This document shows, piece after piece, positions 58,544 through 64,000 of a DNA stretch of 64,000 nucleotides (positions within the stretch are counted from its first letter, which is position 1; every line of letters starts with the position of its first letter). The notes beneath the pieces were generated by a model. That model saw only the letters and a list, made by a program, of their open reading frames with translations. It searched no databases and was not told the origin of the DNA. This DNA comes from Agroathelia rolfsii. Its lineage: Eukaryota > Basidiomycota > Agaricomycetes > Amylocorticiales > Amylocorticiaceae. The DNA lies in the NCBI GenBank assembly GCA_018343915.1, contig JABRWF010000006.1, positions 62,001 through 126,000 on the forward strand. Reading direction: 5' to 3'. Position numbers and translations under genes: made by a program.

Positions 58544-61500
58544 ATGCGCGTCGCCTGTTCTCGACTTACCACCATCATCGCAAGAGCACACCGTCCCCGG
58601 CTGCGAGAACATCTTCACTCACCCACCTCCCTTGTCTTTGCCTCTCATCTCGCCATGCTCGCCCCCGCATCCTCAGACTGGAATCATATCCCCGCCAAAG
58701 ACTCCACCCCCGCATATTCAATCTACACCAAGTCCATCGTCAAATCTCACCAAGATGACAGAGATTATCGTGTCATACGTCTTCAGAACGGCCTCAAGGC
58801 CATCATCGTCCACGACCCAAACACAGACAAGGCTGCTGCCAGCTTGGACGTCGCCGTCGGCCATCTTTACGATCCAGTCAGTCTCCCTCCCCCTCATCAT
58901 CCACTCGCATATATGCTCTTAGACTAAACATCATTCCATTCTTGTCATCAAACAGGATGACATGCCTGGTCTCGCTCATTTCTGTGAGCATCTCTTGTTC
59001 ATGGTCAGTCTTACTCATCCCCCCCCCCCCAACCATTCAGCGTAATAATGCTCAAAGTGACCAGGGTACCGAGGAATATCCCCGCGAAAACGAATACTCA
59101 GAGGTATATACAATAGCCCCCGTATCTCTGCTCCCCAGCCGCATATAGACCGTTCATTTCCAACCGTCTGTCCTGTAGTATCTCCAAAAAAACAACGGCT
59201 ACTCCAACGCATACACCTCAACATCCAATACCAACTACTACTTTTCCGTTGCCACTCCCGCTCTTACAGGCGCCCTCTCACGCTTTGCCGGTTTCTTTCA
59301 CTCTCCGCTCTTCACACCGTCATGTACCAGCCGCGAGCTGAACGCTGTCGATTCCGAGCACAAGAAGAACCTCCAGAACGACCAGTGGCGCATCTTTCAG
59401 CTAAATAAACATCTCAGTAAGCCAGGCCATGTCTGGAGCAAGTTCGGGAGCGGTAACAGAGAAAGTCTCAGCCGCGCTGGACGAGAGCTCAAGGCCAAAG
59501 GGAAACTGATCCTCGATGGCGATGGTAGCAAGGATGGCGCGTTGACCAACGGTTTCCTCTCTCCCTCGCCTGTGGGCTCCACAAGAGGATCGTCGCCTTC
59601 ACCATCGGACGTATCGACAACGACGGAGAATGAAGCGGATGGCGGCGCAGTCGGTCGAGAAACCCGCCGACGTCTGGTCGAATGGTGGTCTCGTGAATAC
59701 TGCGCGAGCCGCATGCGGCTCTGTGTTATCGGAAAAGGTAAATGAACTACTATATATATATATATATGGTTGGCTCATGCTTGAGAGTACAGAACCATTG
59801 GACGAATTATCGGATACAATTTCCAAGTATTTCTCTCCGATCAAGAATCGAGGCCAGGAGGCCTTGCCAATGATCAGCGATCACCCCTTTGGTCCCAATG
59901 AAGTCAGCGTGAGTAATCCTTTTTTTTTTTTTTCCATACCGCTGACACTCGAACTTCCTCCCCCTCCACCAGACATTGGTCTCCGTCAAGACGATCATGT
60001 CTTTTCACGCCGTTGAAATCTCCTTCCCGCTCGAATACCAGCCTCCGCACTACAACAGCAAGCCTGGCTCGTTCCTCGGCCACTTTGTCGGTCACGAAGG
60101 CCCCGGATCCTTGCATTCTTATCTCAAGAACAAGGGCTGGGTCACCGGTCTCAGCTCGGGTCCACAGTCTCTCGGCCGTGGCTTTGCCATGTTCAAGGTG
60201 ACGCTTCACCTGACCAAGGACGGATTCGGTACAGTATTCTACCGCCCCATCTACGCACACGCATAATCCTGATCAAAAACCAGAAAACCATCGATCGGTT
60301 ATTCTCGCCGTGTTCAAGTACCTCAACCTCCTCCGCTCGTCGTCCTTCCCGGCCTGGAACCAGCAGGAGATCGTGTCGATCGACACGACCCGCTTCCGGT
60401 TCACGGAGAAGACACGCCCGGACGACTATGCGGTCTACCTCGCCGAGCATATGGCCTGGCCCGTGCCCGAGGAACTGTTCGTTGCCGCGCCGCAGCTGAC
60501 GCGGGCGTGGGGTAGCGATGGTGAGGACGAAAAGGTCATGCGCAGGATGCTGGACGGACTGACGGTCCACAACGGTCGTGCGGTGCTCATGGCGCGGGGT
60601 GAGGAGCACGAGCGTATCGATGGCCCGAGGGATTGGAGGAAGGAACCGGTTTATGGGACGGAGTATAGCGTGGTGAGGATGGATGAGGGATTCATCAAGG
60701 AGGTCTGTTGGTTCCAAGTGATTTGCTCGAGTAATTGCTAACTCGACTTGTGTCGTTCAGGCTACAAGTTCCAACACAATCCCAGAATTGTTCCTTCCTG
60801 GCCCCAACGAGTTTATCCCGACAAACCTTGATGTTGACAAACGAGATGTAGCCGAGGTAGGTAGCCTAGTCTATGCGTGTGCCCAGTACACTGACTTTTT
60901 TGTTTTGTTTTGTTTTGTTTTGTGATAGCCTGCCAAGCGGCCCATACTCCTTCGGGAAACCCCACTCACGACTCTGTGGCACAAGAAAGACGATCAATAT
61001 TGGGTGCCGAAAGCTCAACTCATTCTTGACATTCGCAGTCCCTTGGCGAACGCGTCTGCCAAGAATTCGGTCATGACACGGTCGGTCCACTTTTTTTTTT
61101 TTTTTTTTTTAGTTCTGCACTTGCACATGCTGACCTTTGCCTCCAGACTCTTCTCGGATCTGGTCAACGACTCGCTGACGGAATACTCTTACAACGCCGA
61201 CCTGGCCGGTCTGTCTTACCAATTCTCCAATCACACCCTCGGCCTGTGGATGTCCCTCAGCGGCTACAACGACAAGATGCACGTCCTGGCCCGTGTCGTG
61301 CTCGAGCGCGTGCGTTCGCTGGCCATTCAGCCCGAGCGGCTGGCGATCATGAAGGAGCAGGCGAAACGTGACTGGGAGAACTTTTTCCTCGGCCAGAGTT
61401 ATCAGATCTCGGATTACTTTGGGCGGTATCTGCTTACGGAGAAGCAGTGGACGTTGAAGGAGAAGTTGGATATTTTGCCAAGTGGGTTGATTGTATTCTA

Positions 61501-62891
61501 TGATCGGGGCTGATGGCTGAGATTGTGATTTAGGTATTGAGGCTCACGAGGTGGAAGAGTTTGCCAGGCTTCTTCTTGCCGAGGTCAACTTCCGCATCCT
61601 CATGGTTGGCAACGTCTACAAGGACGTGCGTTTTAATCATTTTGTGGTGTCAATTTTATTTTTATTTTTAACTTTTATTATATAGGAGGCATTGCGTATT
61701 GCTACGATGGCTGAAGATATCATTGGTGCTTCTGCTTTACCATCGCCGGAAGTCCTTGACCGTGCTTTGATTTTGCCTGAAGGTAATATTCGAGCTATTG
61801 TCCTCTTCAATGTAAAAATTAAACTATTTATTCTATAGCATCGAATTTCTCTTGGACTACGGTGGCACCCAACGTCAACGAGCCCAACTCCTCATTGACC
61901 TACTACCTCCACATGGGCCCACTCACAGATGCCCGCTTACGCGTCACCGCCGCCCTCCTGAACCAGATTCTCTCCGAACCGGCCTTCAACGTCCTGCGCA
62001 CACAGGAACAGCTCGGCTACATCGTCTCCTGCTCCCAATGGCACCTCGCCGGCTCGACCGAGGCCGGCATCCGCATCGTCGTCCAGAGCGAGCGCCCGCC
62101 GGTGTACCTCGAGCAACGCGTCGAACACTTCCTGGACTCGATGGCGGCCGTGATCGAAGGGATGGCCGAAGAGGAGTTTTCAGAGCAAAAACGCGGCCTC
62201 GAGCGCAAGTGGACGGAGAAGCTCAAGAACCTCAGCGAGGAGACAAATCGGTACTGGTCCCATATCAATTCGGGCCTGTTGGACTTTTACAGACGTGCGT
62301 AGGATTGAGATGATGGCCCTATCGGTGAATTTGTTGAAGCTGACTTGGGGGGTTTTTTTTTTTTTTTTTTTTTCTGTTTGCTCCTATACAGGCACCGAAG
62401 ACGCTGGTCTCTTGGGTGAAATCACCAAGGAAGACGTGTTTACTCTGTTCAAGAACAAGGTCCATCCTGCTGGCTCCAAACGCGCCAAGTTGTCGGTGCA
62501 CGTGAAATCGCAGAAACCACGTCCTGCCAAGGTTAGCAATGCGGCCGCGGCCGCATTTGAAGGCCTCGTCCGTGCCTCTGGGCTCGCTCTCAAGGGCAGC
62601 GCGGATGAGTGGAAGTGCGAGTTTGGCACGGACGCTATCCCTCTCACCGACTTTACTAAACATTGGGAGACCGTTTTGGGTGACAGCGGTGCAGAGGCGG
62701 CCGAGTTGCTGAAGAAGATACCCGCCCAGATGGAAGCGTACCCTACCGAGGACAGCACGGAGAGCAGCACCGCCAACGCGTCGAATGTAGAGGTCATCCA
62801 CGATGTGGCGGGATTCAAGAGCAAGCTCCAGGTGGCAGATCTGCCCAAGCCACTCGTAGAATGGGGTGACTTGCCAGTGGCCAAGTTTTAG
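58544..62891 (+). CDS. Insulysin-type M16 metalloprotease (IDE/Ste23 family)
   Basis: The inverted zinc motif HxxEH is in GLAHFCEHLLFM, with the distal Glu ligand in RELNAVDSEHKKN. Other family blocks are TEEYPRENEYS, NGYSNAYTSTSNTNYYFSV, GHEGPGSLHSYLKNKGW, LAGLSYQFSNHTLGLWMSLS, YNDKM, FNVLRTQEQLGYIVSC and RGLERKWTEKLKNLSEE. It ends LVEWGDLPVAKF at 62891. About fourteen exons and 1,100-1,150 residues. Two in-frame starts are possible. ATG 58655 (MLAPASSDWNHIP) matches the usual fungal start, while ATG 58544 adds a 37-residue Arg-rich extension resembling a mitochondrial presequence. Near 59520-59640 the protein has a Ser/Pro-rich insertion (LSPSPVGSTRGSSPSPSD) not usual for the family. It degrades small peptides; in yeast, Ste23 also trims a-factor. 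Confidence 0.92.
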
Positions 62892-63221
62892 TTTGTATAT
62901 AGGTTAGGCAGATAGTCCTGTTTCTTTGATTATTCTACTACACATTCACGCTAATACAATAAAATGTACGCGATCCCATATGCCAAGTGGAGATAATCAA
63001 AGACAGTATAAAGAGAGGGAACAGGGAACAACAATATGCGTACACGTACATGTAGAGTCGAACGAGATTGTGGACTTATCCTGAAACAAAATGATGGCAA
63101 GGTAGAAGCGAACAACCCAATATTTATAAAGAAAAAGAAAAGAAAAAAGGGAAACAATATGAAGAAAATGTGCAATGAGCAATAACAACAACAAAAAAGC
63201 TAACAGCAACAATAAACCGGA
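62892..63221. other. Convergent intergenic region
   Basis: 330 bp between the insulysin and CKS1 stop codons. AT-rich; nothing recognised. Confidence 0.5.
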
Positions 63222-63708
63222 TCACTTTTGTCTTGTGACCTTCGTACGCCCGTTTGTCGTCGTCTGTGCTGGAGCAGGCTTAGGCTTTTCTCGTCTGAAG
63301 AGGAGCACATGTGGTTCAGGAGCTGATTGAAATTGAAAACTCATCAGGGACCTATTCCAATATGCGAAAAAAAAAGGAGGACAGTAAATGCGCACCATGA
63401 ATTTCATAGTGTTCCCATCCCAAGCTTTGTGTGATACCGATCCCCCGCCACTCGTCCTCAGTCAGGAGTCGAAGGGGACCAGACTTGTAGTCCGCCGGGT
63501 TCTTGGATTTGTCGTAGTACAGAAAATAATGATTGGGGATGTGTTCCCTCAAAAGAGGCTTGGGCAAGATGACATGCCGGTACTCGAAGTTGTCGTCGGA
63601 GTAACGGTCTGAGTAGTGAATCCTGTGGCACCATGTCAGGATCGCAAGCGCGGACACCGAAAACTAGTGTACACACCTATCAATGTACTCCTCCAGTTTG
63701 CTTCCCAT
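63222..63708 (-). CDS. CKS1: Cyclin-dependent kinase regulatory subunit Cks1
   Basis: The first exon ([11 protein letters not shown], from 63708) splices to [20 protein letters not shown], then KPLLREHIP. The rest has the hallmark [20 protein letters not shown], then [16 protein letters not shown] across an intron. These include the anion-pocket and beta-hinge residues of Cks proteins. The short basic tail [20 protein letters not shown] extends beyond the core. About 125 residues. Between PKPLL and LLTEDE there is a longer loop ([20 protein letters not shown]) than in animal Cks. Cks1 binds Cdk1 and reads phosphothreonines on substrates, aiding multisite phosphorylation. Confidence 0.95.
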
Positions 63709-64000
63709 GGTTCAGTTGAGCAAGATCTCTGAGTCGGATTCGAGGGATGCGAGTGATGATGATGATGGTAGCGGTCGGAGGCAAAGTCACAGAAAAGCTT
63801 CCGGCGGATTCGTCTACTTCTGAGGAGCCAAATAATCTCTATCTCTTTCAATCACACTCATCATGTTCGCCCACTGACACTCGCAGGTCGTGGTTACAAC
63901 ACTTTCTCTTACACAAGGAAAAAAAAAGAGCTGGATCGATGCGATCCGCCATCTGTCAGTTGTGGCTCACTCGCATGACATCAGTGGCCCAGAAATATCA

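Noticed and set aside
62951..63212. Hydrophobic minus frames between insulysin and CKS1
   Set aside because: T-rich 3' UTR sequence read in frame; no start context or partner exons.

Overview
The window looks like chromosomal DNA of a filamentous basidiomycete, most likely an Agaricomycete. The reasons are many short introns (about 45-75 nt), a CBM1-GH6 cellobiohydrolase of plant-degrading type, secreted Kre9/KNH-like proteins, and compact genes separated by AT-rich spacers. A closer placement (for example Cantharellales/Rhizoctonia-like) is only an impression. There are no prokaryotic features, CRISPR arrays or viral genes.

Left region, 1-15.7 kb. This is a recently rearranged area. Three paralogous small secreted Kre9/KNH-like genes (1641+, 4087-, 6547+) each have a degenerate composite relic upstream, made of an old yellow enzyme (OYE) 5' piece joined to a possible P450 3' piece. 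The first two genes form the arms of a large inverted duplication. One arm is interrupted by a ~564-bp element with long terminal inverted repeats. Then come TBCE (9481-7437), an intact OYE gene with unusual features (10266-11659: Tyr to Phe at the proton-donor position, two GC donors), an F-box/WD40 gene (14013-12009) and a second OYE gene (15648-14286).

Middle, 16-33 kb. A four-helix membrane protein and a mucin-like single-pass membrane protein are followed by a gene-poor stretch of about 13 kb with a PHO80/PCL-type cyclin (26165-25117) at its centre. Some possible exons are noted in this stretch at low confidence.

33-48 kb. A coiled-coil/AT-hook protein and the NatB catalytic subunit NAA20 start 100 bp apart and run in opposite directions. 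IML1 (SEACIT/GATOR1, nutrient signalling to TORC1), a GH6 cellobiohydrolase, a hypothetical protein and a CDC4-like F-box/WD40 protein follow.

48-64 kb. Two tandemly duplicated flavin monooxygenase genes, a large disordered Pro/Ser-rich protein, an insulysin-type M16 protease and CKS1. Several conserved genes bear on the cell cycle or nutrient control (CKS1, PCL-type cyclin, two F-box/WD40 proteins, IML1), but they are dispersed and I see no operon-like system.

Exon boundaries were placed by eye from splice consensus, frame and paralog comparison, so individual junctions may be off. No database search was possible.
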